DNA from: Eubacterium sp.
GTDB taxonomy: Bacteria > Bacillota > Clostridia > Oscillospirales > Acutalibacteraceae
Reading direction: 5' to 3'
Length of the DNA: 15,516 nucleotides
Assembly: GCA_029050995.1 (NCBI GenBank)
Contig: JAIDLO010000181.1
Coordinates: 1 to 15,516, forward strand
Shown: positions 1 through 7,273 of the stretch, in pieces
Layout of the letters: the number at the start of each line of letters is the position of its first letter
How positions within the stretch are numbered: the stretch's first letter is position 1
Position numbers and translations under genes: made by a program
Notes under the pieces: model-generated
What the model was told of the DNA's origin: nothing
The model's database searches: none
Seen by the model: only the letters and a program-made list of their open reading frames with translations

Positions 1-979
1 TTCTTTTTTTCATTGCCGAACTATTATCCGCCATTCCAGAAGGGCTGTCAAAACCGCAGTCCTTTGCAAGGACAGGTATTCTGCCGGTTTCGTCTGCATA
101 ATCCGCATTGAATTTTAAGAAATAATCAAGCGTAAAGGCACAGGCTTCTCCGTGCGGAACGCCGTAAATATTCGTTAACGGGAAAGAGCAGGCGTGGCTT
201 CCCGTTGTTCTCGGATGACTGAACGCAACGCCTGCAACAATGCTTGCCTCCGCCATTTTCTCTCTTGCTTCAAGATTATCCGGCTCATTGTATGCTTTTT
301 CAAGCCATTCAAAAACAAGCCTTGCACTGTAAATGGAACAAGCCGTGCAGACAGGCTGATTCAGCGTACTCCAATAGCTTTCAACGGCGTGGCTTAAAAC
401 ATCCAGCCCTGTTGATGCCGTTACCTGCTTCGGAACGCTGAGCGTTAATTCGGGATCAATCACTGCGATTTTCGGATACATTGCAGGATCATTCATCGGG
501 TTTTTCAGATTTTTTTCAACATCCGTTAAAACGGAAATGCTAGTAACCTCGGATGCTGTTCCGCTTGTTGTTGAAAATGCAAGCATCGGTATAGCCTCAT
601 CTGCCAAAACAGGCTTGCCCTCGCTGTGATAGGAACGAATCACATCATTTCCCTTTGCAATCGCGCACGCTGCTTTACAGCAATCCATTGGCGAACCGCC
701 GCCGAGCGCAATAGCAAAATCGGCGCCGATTTCCCGAATCAGCTGCACACACGCATCCACATTATCCGTTGTAGGATTCGGGCGGATATCGCTGAACACT
801 GCTTTGAGTCTGCCGTTTGCGTTTTTAACGAATTCATCGGCAACGCCGTTTTTCGTGAAACTTTTTCCGCAGACAAGCACACCGCACTTTCCGCCGATTT
901 CGTCTATATATTCGTTTAAATTATGCCTTTTGCCGTTACCGAAAACAAGCTTTACAGGCAGATTGAATTCCCAATTCAT
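1..979 (-). CDS. Iron-containing alcohol dehydrogenase, 3'-truncated by window edge
   Basis: This is a group III (iron-dependent) alcohol dehydrogenase-like protein; the family oxidises or reduces alcohols/aldehydes with NAD(P)H in the cytoplasm. The ATG is at 979-977 (protein begins MNWEFNLPVKLVFG) and 326 codons are visible; the usual family length is about 380-400, so the C-terminus lies off the left edge. Seen: the nucleotide-binding motif GGGSPMD near residue 94, and the expected metal ligands as GLDVLSHAVESY (Asp, His) followed by GSHACSFPLTNIYGVPHG (two His). The frame is open throughout. A weak Shine-Dalgarno (GGAAAA) lies about 7 nt upstream. It is divergent from the MFS transporter gene, with its own promoter at 1013-1041. 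The substrate cannot be told from sequence; butanol-, 1,2-propanediol- and related dehydrogenases share these motifs. The family call is secure, the specificity is not. Confidence 0.9.
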   Translation of the reverse strand, partial: MNWEFNLPVKLVFGNGKRHNLNEYIDEIGGKCGVLVCGKSFTKNGVADEFVKNANGRLKAVFSDIRPNPTTDNVDACVQLIREIGADFAIALGGGSPMDCCKAACAIAKGNDVIRSYHSEGKPVLADEAIPMLAFSTTSGTASEVTSISVLTDVEKNLKNPMNDPAMYPKIAVIDPELTLSVPKQVTASTGLDVLSHAVESYWSTLNQPVCTACSIYSARLVFEWLEKAYNEPDNLEAREKMAEASIVAGVAFSHPRTTGSHACSFPLTNIYGVPHGEACAFTLDYFLKFNADYADETGRIPVLAKDCGFDSPSGMADNSSAMKKR

Positions 980-1012
980 TGCGTTTTCCACACTTTCATT
1001 TGATTTCAATTT

Positions 1013-1041
1013 ATTATATATTACTATCGCTTTATTTTCAA
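1013..1041 (-). promoter_or_regulatory. Sigma-A-like promoter for the alcohol dehydrogenase gene
   Basis: On the minus strand TTGAAA (1041-1036) is followed by a 17-bp spacer and a perfect TATAAT (1018-1013), about 34 bp ahead of the ATG at 979. Its -35 box is 1 bp from the -35 box of the opposite promoter. Confidence 0.7.
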
Positions 1042-1042
1042 G

Positions 1043-1071
1043 TTGCAAAAGCTTTTGTTATAGGTTATAAT
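1043..1071 (+). promoter_or_regulatory. Sigma-A-like promoter for the MFS transporter gene
   Basis: TTGCAA (1043-1048), a 17-bp spacer and a perfect TATAAT (1066-1071) place the start of transcription near 1078, about 24 nt ahead of the ATG at 1102. A perfect 12-bp palindrome, CAAAAGCTTTTG (1046-1057), overlaps the -35 box and spacer and could be an operator; that role is inference. Confidence 0.75.
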
Positions 1072-1101
1072 GCTAAGCAAATTATACGATTTGGTGATTT
1101 T

Positions 1102-2286
1102 ATGAAATTAACTTTTAAGCATACACAGCTTGCCTGCTACCTTGCGTATATATCGCAGGCGATAACAACAACCTTTCTTCCCCTGCTTTTTGTAAGGCTC
1201 GGCACTGAATTCGGCTTTTCTCTTGCAAAACTCACTGTACTTATAACAATAACATTCTTTACGGAAATTTTTATTGACGCGGTCTGTCCGCTTATCATCA
1301 GCAAAATGGGCTATCGAAACGGTATGATTTTCGCAAATATCTGCGCCGTTCTTGGAACAGCGGGACTTGCATTTTTCCCTTTTGTTTTCAAAAATCCGTA
1401 TATCGGTTTCATTATATGCGATGTGCTTTACGCAGTTGGCGGCGGATTTGATGAGGTACTTGTTTCCCCTATCGTTGAAGCCTGCCCAACCAAGAACAAG
1501 GCAAGAGCTATGGGACTGCTTCATTCATTTTACTGCTGGGGCTGTGCCGCAATCGTTTTGTTTTCAACGCTATTCTTCAGCCTTGCAGGAATAGAGAATT
1601 GGCGCATACTTGCAATTTTATGGGCATTGATTCCGTTTATCAATATTTTTCTTTTTATGTTTGTTCCGATCCGAACACTGGAAGAGGAAAAGGGCAGCGG
1701 AAAATTCAGCGATATGCTTAAAAATCCATTGTTCTGGCTTATGCTTGTCGTTATGATTTGTGCTGGCGCAAGCGAGCTTTCTATGAGCCAATGGGCATCT
1801 GCATTCGCTGAAACAGGGCTTAAGGTTTCCAAAACAATGGGCGATTTACTCGGTCCGTGTGCATTTGCTATTTTAATGGGACTTTCAAGAGTTATCTATT
1901 CCAGAATTGATGATAAAACGGATATAACGAAAATTCTGATTATCGGCGCCGTTGCCTGTATAGGTGCGTATCTGCTGGCTTCCCTTTCGGGCAATGCAAT
2001 TGTTGCGCTGATTGGCTGTGCCGTTTGCGGTATCGCGGTTGCACCAATGTGGCCGGGAGCATTTTCAATTGCCGCAAAGGAAATTCCAAAGGCTTCAACA
2101 ACAATGTTTGCCAGCTTTGCGCTTGCAGGAGATTTGGGCTGTACGGTTGGTCCGTCCATTGTAGGCTTTGTTTCAGGCTCGAATGATAACATTGCAAAAG
2201 GGCTGTTGTGTTCCATTGCATTCCCTGCAATGATGATTGCCTGCCTGCTGGTTATAAGAATGATAAACAAGAAAAAGAGAGCGTAA
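1102..2286 (+). CDS. Major facilitator superfamily transporter
   Basis: A 394-residue integral membrane protein, the right length for a 12-helix MFS carrier, with regularly spaced hydrophobic segments from MKLTFKHTQLACYLAYI to the last helix just before the KKKRA C-terminus. The first loop has MGYRNG between helices 2 and 3, the usual place of the MFS signature. The charged central loop (EEEKGSGKFSDMLKN) separates the two six-helix halves. The ATG at 1102 is chosen over the in-frame ATG at 979 because GGTGA lies 5 nt ahead of it and a good promoter lies between the two. The gene is single, with a promoter at 1043-1071 and a terminator overlapping its stop codon. Substrate unknown; metabolite uptake or drug efflux are both possible. 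Its co-orientation with the divergent alcohol dehydrogenase could mean a shared substrate, but that is speculation. Confidence 0.85.
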   Translation: MKLTFKHTQLACYLAYISQAITTTFLPLLFVRLGTEFGFSLAKLTVLITITFFTEIFIDAVCPLIISKMGYRNGMIFANICAVLGTAGLAFFPFVFKNPYIGFIICDVLYAVGGGFDEVLVSPIVEACPTKNKARAMGLLHSFYCWGCAAIVLFSTLFFSLAGIENWRILAILWALIPFINIFLFMFVPIRTLEEEKGSGKFSDMLKNPLFWLMLVVMICAGASELSMSQWASAFAETGLKVSKTMGDLLGPCAFAILMGLSRVIYSRIDDKTDITKILIIGAVACIGAYLLASLSGNAIVALIGCAVCGIAVAPMWPGAFSIAAKEIPKASTTMFASFALAGDLGCTVGPSIVGFVSGSNDNIAKGLLCSIAFPAMMIACLLVIRMINKKKRA

Positions 2287-2299
2287 TGCTCTCTTTTTT
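2272..2299. terminator. Intrinsic terminator at the end of the MFS gene, possibly bidirectional
   Basis: AAAAAGAGAGC (2272-2282), loop GTAAT, then GCTCTCTTTTTT (2288-2299). The MFS stop codon (2284-2286) lies in the loop. On the minus strand the same hairpin ends in TTTTTC, so it can also serve the convergent anti-sigma gene. Confidence 0.85.
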
Positions 2300-2314
2300 A
2301 TTTGCAAATATGTT

Positions 2315-3031
2315 TTAAACATGAAGTGTATCTAAAACTTCTTTTACCTCATCAAGCGTAAAATTATCAAAGTCAAAATTATAGCTCACATTTTCATACA
2401 AGATATCTGCTACAGTCCTTGTTGTTGAATCAGCAAATAAACCAGGACAAGTATACACAACAGCATCACAGTCCAACTGATTTATATGGTAACTTTCAAG
2501 CACAGTTTTATTGCCCGCTGCATCTAAATCATCATTACCTATATTGTAGTTCTCTGTAGCATTCTGCGACCAAATACGCGCTGAAACATGTATTTCTTTA
2601 TCTCCCTGTTGATACGCAGTAGCATTCCAAAAATCAACTATCATTATAGTATCATCTTCAATAGTCGGAAAATAAACATATTCATTATTATTCATTTTCT
2701 CAGATGTAATAAAGCTGATATTAAAAGTGCTTTTTATCTTATCCGCACTCAGCAAAGCCTTGTCCTTTATGTCGGGAATCTTTTCAATAGGAATGCCATT
2801 AATCCCCTCCTGCACAACATCTTTTCCAATATGATACGACCAATTTTCAACCGAAGACTTTGCCATAACGCTGATACTGCCGGCAAGCACAATGATTGCA
2901 GCTACTAAAATAGCTGTAATTTTTTTGCCTTTAGAAAATTTAATGCGCTTTTTAGCATTACGATTGAGTGTTTCTTCTATTAATTTATCATCTATATTTC
3001 CGATAGCTGACAATAATTTTTCACTATCCAT
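2315..3031 (-). CDS. Putative membrane-anchored anti-sigma factor
   Basis: A 238-residue protein, predicted to be the partner that holds the adjacent ECF sigma factor inactive. Seen: a short cytoplasmic N-terminus with LLSAIGNIDDKLIEETL (residues 6-22), a pattern I associate with anti-sigma proteins of Firmicutes; a basic stretch (KKRIKFSKGKK); one membrane segment at about residues 38-57 (ITAILVAAIIVLAGSISVMA); and an extracytoplasmic domain of about 180 residues rich in Asp/Asn/Thr. No HxxxCxxC zinc anti-sigma motif is present. The ATG at 3031 overlaps the sigma stop codon by 8 nt (ATGGATAG), with GTGAGGA as ribosome binding site; an in-frame GTG further upstream is part of that site and is unlikely to be the start. 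Role inferred from gene pairing and topology; the outer domain was not assigned to a named family (DUF4367-like domains occur in similar proteins, unverified). Confidence 0.7.
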   Translation of the reverse strand: MDSEKLLSAIGNIDDKLIEETLNRNAKKRIKFSKGKKITAILVAAIIVLAGSISVMAKSSVENWSYHIGKDVVQEGINGIPIEKIPDIKDKALLSADKIKSTFNISFITSEKMNNNEYVYFPTIEDDTIMIVDFWNATAYQQGDKEIHVSARIWSQNATENYNIGNDDLDAAGNKTVLESYHINQLDCDAVVYTCPGLFADSTTRTVADILYENVSYNFDFDNFTLDEVKEVLDTLHV

Positions 3032-3584
3032 TAAATATATCCTCACTTTCTAAATATGATTTCAGGCTTGCTCTTAACCTATGGAGTTTAACAGACACGC
3101 TGTTTTTGCTGATTGAATATTTTTCGCTTATGCTTTCAACGGAATCCATTGCAAAATAGCGGAAAATAAAAAGCTGTTTAGACAAATCACTTTGTTTTTT
3201 CAACCAAGCGTTTATCAAAGAAACAAGGTGCTTTTCATCAATTGCATCATCTATTTCATTTGATGATGCCAAACATTCCTCAAGCTCAGACAAAAGAACA
3301 TCCTGTTGATTGCTCCTTTTTTGGGCATTCCTTTTCTTGAGCATATTCAAAGAATTATTCCTGACAATTTTGCAAACATAGGCGCATAAATACTCAGGAT
3401 TTTGAGGCGGAATTGAATTCCACACCTTAAGATAGGTGTCATTCACACATTCCTCGCTGTCGTCATAATCCTCAAGGATATTATGCGCAACATTTCTGAA
3501 CAGCTTGCCGTATTTTTCATTCAGCTCACGGATTGCCGTTTCATTTCTGTTAAAAAACAGATCAATGATTTGTTTATCCTCCAT
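3024..3584 (-). CDS. ECF-type RNA polymerase sigma factor (sigma-70 family)
   Basis: A 186-residue alternative sigma factor that would redirect RNA polymerase to a small regulon. Seen: the region 2 pattern DSEECVNDTYLKVWNSIPP followed by AYVCKIVRNNSLNMLKKRNA, an acidic linker (LSELEECLASSNEIDDAIDEKH), and a region 4 helix-turn-helix in FRYFAMDSVESISEKYSISKNSVSVKLHRLRASLKSYL (quoted in parts: SISEKYSISKN, SVSVKLHRLRASL). The length is normal for the family. The ATG at 3584 is preferred because GGTGA sits a few nt upstream; an in-frame TTG at 3614 has no clear ribosome binding site. It overlaps the downstream anti-sigma gene by 8 nt, suggesting coupled translation. No confident sigma-A promoter was found in the 74 nt upstream, so autoregulation from its own ECF promoter is possible. 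Confidence 0.88.
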   Translation of the reverse strand: MEDKQIIDLFFNRNETAIRELNEKYGKLFRNVAHNILEDYDDSEECVNDTYLKVWNSIPPQNPEYLCAYVCKIVRNNSLNMLKKRNAQKRSNQQDVLLSELEECLASSNEIDDAIDEKHLVSLINAWLKKQSDLSKQLFIFRYFAMDSVESISEKYSISKNSVSVKLHRLRASLKSYLESEDIFNG

Positions 3585-3657
3585 ATCATCACCAACCTTC
3601 CGAAGGACCTTCAACTATTAGAACAACAAATGTCGGTAAATATTACAATAATTCAGC

Positions 3658-3687
3658 AAAAAAAGAGGGCATAAGCCCTCTTTTTTT
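3658..3687 (-). terminator. Intrinsic terminator of trmB
   Basis: In the minus direction a run of A, GAGGGC, loop TTAT, GCCCTC and seven T (3664-3658). It overlaps the last bases of trmB and separates trmB from the sigma factor gene, which therefore needs its own promoter. On plus it also ends in seven T. Confidence 0.88.
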
Positions 3688-4354
3688 ACATTCTTGCTTC
3701 TAATCTATAAATCGGAAATCCTTGCTCGGAAAAGCGGTTTTCATATTCCGTAACAATATTTCCCTCAAAATCGCTATTGTGCAAATCCAAACTGATATTG
3801 CTCAGCTTAAAGCCGTTTTGAGAAAGGCTTTCGATTGAAAACTCAAAGAAATGCATATTATCCGTTTTCTGATAAATAACAGCATCACTTTTTATTATCT
3901 TTTTATAGATATCTAAAAACTGCTTATGTGTTAAACGGTGCTTTGCATATTTTGCCTTTGGAAACGGACAGCTGAAATTCAGATTGATTTCGCTGATTGA
4001 GTTCTTTGGAATATAGCTTGGCAGATATTCCGCAGTACAATTCATAAATTTAATATTGGAAAGCGCCATTTCCTGCGCTGTTTCACAGGCAGTTACAATA
4101 ACATTTGCCGCTCTTTCAACTGCAATGATATTCACATCCGGATTTTGCTTTGCATAGGTGCAGGCAAACGAACCTTTACCGCAGCCAACCTCCAGCATTA
4201 CTCTGTTTGAATTGCCGAAAAGCGCTTCAAAATCAAGCAGTTTAATTTCGTTTTCCGCATTTTCATAATTTAAATCTTCATTAACACATTGAATCAGATA
4301 ATCAGAGCAGGCTGCAAGCCTTTCCTCTAAATTCTTTTTTCTTCTCATTCTCAT
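3686..4354 (-). CDS. trmB: tRNA (guanine-46-N7)-methyltransferase, variant motif
   Basis: A cytoplasmic SAM-dependent enzyme that makes m7G46 in the tRNA variable loop; 222 residues, normal for the family. Seen: the SAM-binding loop EVGCGKGSF (55-63), acidic end of strand 2 in AVERAANV (79-85), KTDN (163-166), and the C-terminal family signature IVTEYENRFSEQGFPIYRLEA (quoted as TEYENRF at 202-208 and GFPIYRLEA). The central motif that usually reads LNFSDPWPKKRH...RRLTH here reads LNFSCPFPKAKYAKHRLTH, with Cys129 in place of the conserved Asp. The codon is TGT, checked directly in the DNA. The ATG at 4354 has GGTGA 4 nt upstream. Transcribed alone from the promoter at 4370-4398. Family assignment is secure; full activity of the variant motif is not proven. 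Confidence 0.93.
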   Translation of the reverse strand: MRMRRKKNLEERLAACSDYLIQCVNEDLNYENAENEIKLLDFEALFGNSNRVMLEVGCGKGSFACTYAKQNPDVNIIAVERAANVIVTACETAQEMALSNIKFMNCTAEYLPSYIPKNSISEINLNFSCPFPKAKYAKHRLTHKQFLDIYKKIIKSDAVIYQKTDNMHFFEFSIESLSQNGFKLSNISLDLHNSDFEGNIVTEYENRFSEQGFPIYRLEARM

Positions 4355-4369
4355 AGAATCACCGTTTGC

Positions 4370-4398
4370 ATTTTATCATAAAATCTTTTATCGGGCAA
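4370..4398 (-). promoter_or_regulatory. Promoter of trmB
   Basis: On the minus strand TTGCCC (4398-4393), a 17-bp spacer and TAAAAT (4375-4370) with a TGn extension just before it. The start codon is at 4354, leaving a very short leader. Confidence 0.65.
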
Positions 4399-4405
4399 GT
4401 CCGTA

Positions 4406-4434
4406 TTGATTTTATTATCGTTTTATAATAGAAT
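4406..4434 (+). promoter_or_regulatory. Probable promoter of the acetyltransferase gene
   Basis: TTGATT (4406-4411), 17-bp spacer, TAGAAT (4429-4434). An overlapping perfect TATAAT at 4424-4429 has no matching -35 at 17 bp, so the exact -10 is uncertain. Confidence 0.5.
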
Positions 4435-4464
4435 TATTTTAGAAAATACAGGGAGGTCATACTT

Positions 4465-5082
4465 ATGACAGAAAAAGAAAGAATGGACGCAGGTATGCTT
4501 TATATCTGCGAGGATGAAGATATTATGCAGGTGCAGCTGCAGCATCTTGAAAAGCTGTACGATTTCAATGAAACAAGGCCAAGCCAGCTTGAATTAAGAG
4601 ATAAGCTGCTTCACGAAATGTTTGCCGAAATCGGCAAGGACTGCTATATTGAGCCTCCGCTTCGTGCAAACTGGGGCGGTGCACATGTTCATTTTGGCAA
4701 TCATGTTTATTCAAATTTCAATTTAACGCTTGTTGATGACGGAAATATCTATGTCGGCAATGATGTTATGTTTGCACCGAATGTTGTTGTTGCAACGGCG
4801 GGACATCCGATTTGCCCGGAGCTTCGTAAAAAAGAATATCAGTACAACGCGGATGTGCATATCGGCAATAATGTATGGATTGGAACAGGCGCGCTGATTA
4901 TGCCGGGTGTTACAATCGGCGATAATACAGTTATCGGTGCAGGATCTGTAGTTACAAAGGACATTCCGTCCAATGTTATCGCAGTCGGCAATCCCTGCAG
5001 AGTTATGCGCGAAGTTAACGAAAAGGATTACGAATATTATTTTAAGGACAGAAAGATTGATTTGAAAATAGAGCGTGAATAG
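4465..5082 (+). CDS. Maltose/galactoside-type O-acetyltransferase (left-handed beta helix)
   Basis: A 205-residue acetyl-CoA-dependent sugar O-acetyltransferase of the LacA/Maa/NodL group. These proteins are cytoplasmic trimers built on a left-handed beta helix. Seen: the N-terminal maltose-acetyltransferase-type region (MTEKERMDAGMLYICEDEDI), the active-site strand YSNFNLTLVDDGNIYVGNDV (82-101), the catalytic His114 in ATAGHP, and hexapeptide repeats (VHIGNNVWIGTGALIMPGVT and IGDNTVIGAGSVVTKDIP) followed by the usual AVGNPCRVMRE end. Length is typical. The ATG at 4465 has GGGAGG 8-9 nt upstream. Divergent from trmB and ended by the terminator at 5086-5117. The physiological acceptor is unknown; the group is thought to detoxify surplus sugars or decorate glycans. 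Confidence 0.9.
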   Translation: MTEKERMDAGMLYICEDEDIMQVQLQHLEKLYDFNETRPSQLELRDKLLHEMFAEIGKDCYIEPPLRANWGGAHVHFGNHVYSNFNLTLVDDGNIYVGNDVMFAPNVVVATAGHPICPELRKKEYQYNADVHIGNNVWIGTGALIMPGVTIGDNTVIGAGSVVTKDIPSNVIAVGNPCRVMREVNEKDYEYYFKDRKIDLKIERE

Positions 5083-5085
5083 TAT

Positions 5086-5117
5086 AAAAAAGACCTCTCG
5101 ATTGAGAGGTCTTTTTT
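5086..5117. terminator. Bidirectional terminator between acetyltransferase gene and serS
   Basis: AAAAAAGACCTCTC (5086-5099), loop GATT, GAGAGGTCTTTTTT (5104-5117). The stem is perfect and flanked by A6 and T6, so it can stop transcripts from both convergent genes. Confidence 0.93.
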
Positions 5118-5123
5118 GTTGAA

Positions 5124-6410
5124 TTATTTTGTTGGAACAATCTTGTCCACGCCGCCCATATACATACGAAGCGGTTCCGGGATAAGGACTGAGCCGTCCT
5201 CCTGAAGATTATTTTCAAGGAATGCGATTAACATTCTTGGCGGTGCAACAACAGTATTGTTGAGCGTATGTGCAAGATAATTGCCGTTTTCGCCCTTAAC
5301 TCTGATCTTGAGTCTTCTTGCCTGTGCATCTGAAAGGTTTGAGCATGAGCCAACCTCAAAATATTTCTTCTGACGAGGAGACCAAGCCTCAACATCAATG
5401 GACTTAATCTTTAAGTCTGCAAGGTCGCCGGAGCAGCATTCAAGTGTACGAACAGGCACATCAAGTGAACGGAACAAATCAACTGTATTCTGCCAAAGCT
5501 TATCAAACCAAATCTTTGATTCTTCCGGCTTGCAGACAACAATCATTTCCTGCTTTTCAAACTGATGAATTCTGTAAACGCCTCTTTCCTCAATGCCGTG
5601 TGCACCCTTTTCTTTTCTGAAGCAAGGAGAATAAGAGGTTAAGGTTTTCGGAAGCTCTGCTTCAGGTGTAATGGTATCAATAAACTTACCAATCATAGAA
5701 TGCTCGGATGTTCCGATAAGATAAAGGTCCTCGCCCTCAATTTTATACATCATTGCATCCATTTCAGCAAAGCTCATAACGCCGTCAACAACTGCTGAAC
5801 GAATCATATATGGCGGAATGCAATAGGTAAAGCCTCTGTTGATCATAAAATCACGAGCATAAGCGAGCACTGCGGAATGAAGTCTTGCGATATCGCCCAT
5901 AAGATAATAGAAGCCGTTGCCTGCAACCTTGCCTGCTGCATCAAGGTCTATACCATTGAATTTATCCATAATATCGGTATGATACGGAATTTCGTATTCA
6001 GGAACAACAGGCTCGCCGTATTTCTGAATTTCAACATTTTCGCTGTCGTCCTTACCAATCGGCACGCTGTCGTCAATAATATTCGGAATGGTCATCATAA
6101 TGGTTGTAACACGCTCATTCAGCTCAGTTTCCTTTTTGGAAAGCTCTTCAAGCTCATCTGCCTGCTCTTTAACCTTCTGGCGAAGCGCCATTCCCTCTTC
6201 CTTTTTGCCCTGTGCCATTAAAGCACCGATTTCTTTTGAAATCTTGTTTCTGTTTGAACGAAGCTCGTCCGCTTTTTTCTGCGTATCTCTTCTTTCCTCG
6301 TCAAGTGCGATAACCTCGTCAACAAGCGGAAGCTTATCGTCCTGAAATTTCTTTTTAATGTTTTCCTTAACAATTTCGGGATTTTCCCTAACAAATCTGA
6401 TATCTAACAT
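5124..6410 (-). CDS. serS: Seryl-tRNA synthetase, variant active-site motifs
   Basis: A class II aminoacyl-tRNA synthetase that charges tRNA-Ser (and tRNA-Sec where present); 428 residues, normal length. Seen: the N-terminal helical arm (about residues 30-110, heptad-like Glu/Lys/Leu pattern) that grips the long variable arm of tRNA-Ser; motif 2 as FRKEKGAHGIEERGVYRIHQF (264-284, quoted in part: FRKEKG, RGVYRIHQFEKQE); motif 3 as APPRMLIAFLENN (389-401) with its invariant Arg392; and the serine-site region GDLADLKIKSIDVEAW. Two signatures differ from the common bacterial form: GTSEHSM (233-239) stands where TAEVP is usual, and LNNTVVAPPR stands where LNGSGLA.GR is usual. The ATG at 6410 has AGGAGA inside the last codons of spo0J, only a 2-nt gap after its stop, so it is cotranscribed with soj-spo0J. 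No T-box leader is present. Confidence 0.95.
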   Translation of the reverse strand: MLDIRFVRENPEIVKENIKKKFQDDKLPLVDEVIALDEERRDTQKKADELRSNRNKISKEIGALMAQGKKEEGMALRQKVKEQADELEELSKKETELNERVTTIMMTIPNIIDDSVPIGKDDSENVEIQKYGEPVVPEYEIPYHTDIMDKFNGIDLDAAGKVAGNGFYYLMGDIARLHSAVLAYARDFMINRGFTYCIPPYMIRSAVVDGVMSFAEMDAMMYKIEGEDLYLIGTSEHSMIGKFIDTITPEAELPKTLTSYSPCFRKEKGAHGIEERGVYRIHQFEKQEMIVVCKPEESKIWFDKLWQNTVDLFRSLDVPVRTLECCSGDLADLKIKSIDVEAWSPRQKKYFEVGSCSNLSDAQARRLKIRVKGENGNYLAHTLNNTVVAPPRMLIAFLENNLQEDGSVLIPEPLRMYMGGVDKIVPTK

Positions 6411-6412
6411 CT

Positions 6413-7261
6413 TTATTCTCCTAACTTATTTGCAATATTTTTCAAATCTTCCTGTGAATAGAATTCAATTTCAAGCGTGCCCTTGCCTTTTCCGTTATAT
6501 ACCTTAACCTTTCTGCCAAGCACCTCTGAAAGTGTTAATTCTACCTCATCATAAAAGCTGTCTCTTCTTTTATATCTTTTCTGTGAAACAGTTTTATCTT
6601 TATCCTTGATTTTTGCAAGCCTTTCAACATCTCTTACAGTCAGCTTGTTCTGAATAACATTTTCTGCTGCTTCAAGAATAAGCGCTTCATTATCAAGAGA
6701 AATCAGCGCTCTTGCGTGACCTGCGGAGATTTTTCCATCCCTTGTCATTTCCCGAACTTCTTTTGGAAGTCTTAAAAGCCTTAAGCTGTTTGCAATGGCA
6801 GGTCTTGACTTGCCAACGCTTGCGGCAACCTCCTCCTGCGTAAATCCGCATTTATCAATAAGAGCCTGCAAGCCTTCGGCCTCTTCAATCGGGTTTAAGT
6901 CTTCTCTTTGCAGGTTTTCGATAATTGCGATTTCCATTGTTTCCGTATCCGTTAATTCCTTAACAACAACGGGAACCTCTCTTAATCCAGCCTTTCGGCT
7001 TGCACGCCAGCGTCTTTCTCCGGCTACAAGCTGATAACCGCCGTTCGGAAGCGGACGAACAAGAAGCGGTTGAAGTACGCCATGCTGTTTGATACTTTCT
7101 GCAAGCTCATCAAGCGCTGCTTCATCAAATGTTTTTCTCGGCTGTTCTTTATTCGGTATAATTTCACTGATCGGTAAAGTGTTTGTTGCAACCATATCTT
7201 CGGTTGAGTTTTCAAGCATCAATGCTCCAAGACCTTTACCAAGCGCTGCTTTTTTTGCCAT
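6413..7261 (-). CDS. parB: Chromosome-partitioning protein Spo0J (ParB)
   Basis: A CTP-dependent DNA clamp that loads at parS, spreads along origin DNA and recruits SMC/condensin; 282 residues, normal length. Seen: the N-terminal Soj-stimulating segment KAALGKGLGALM (4-15), the CTP-binding GERRWRA (81-87) with upstream QPRKTF and QPLLVRP, the helix-turn-helix EEVAASVGKSRPAIANSLRLLRLP, and the C-terminal dimerisation region (YDEVELTLSEVLGRKVKV onward). In the recognition helix Arg of GKSR and Ser six residues later fit the parS-specific ParB code rather than the Noc code. The ATG at 7261 has AAGGAG 6 nt ahead and is 12 nt after the soj stop. In one operon with soj and serS. Confidence 0.96.
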   Translation of the reverse strand: MAKKAALGKGLGALMLENSTEDMVATNTLPISEIIPNKEQPRKTFDEAALDELAESIKQHGVLQPLLVRPLPNGGYQLVAGERRWRASRKAGLREVPVVVKELTDTETMEIAIIENLQREDLNPIEEAEGLQALIDKCGFTQEEVAASVGKSRPAIANSLRLLRLPKEVREMTRDGKISAGHARALISLDNEALILEAAENVIQNKLTVRDVERLAKIKDKDKTVSQKRYKRRDSFYDEVELTLSEVLGRKVKVYNGKGKGTLEIEFYSQEDLKNIANKLGE

Positions 7262-7273
7262 ATTGCACTCCTT

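Noticed and set aside
729..745. TTTCCCGAA and similar half-sites of the Noc binding sequence at several places
   Set aside because: None forms the full ATTTCCCGGGAAAT palindrome; such half-sites are expected by chance.
1108..1524. Minus-strand open frame of 138 codons inside the MFS gene
   Set aside because: Cys/Lys/Tyr-rich shadow of membrane-protein codons, with the plus-strand gene well supported.
4985..5117. Possible riboswitch or T-box for serS
   Set aside because: The only structure near serS is the terminator after it; the sequence before serS is spo0J coding sequence with no leader.
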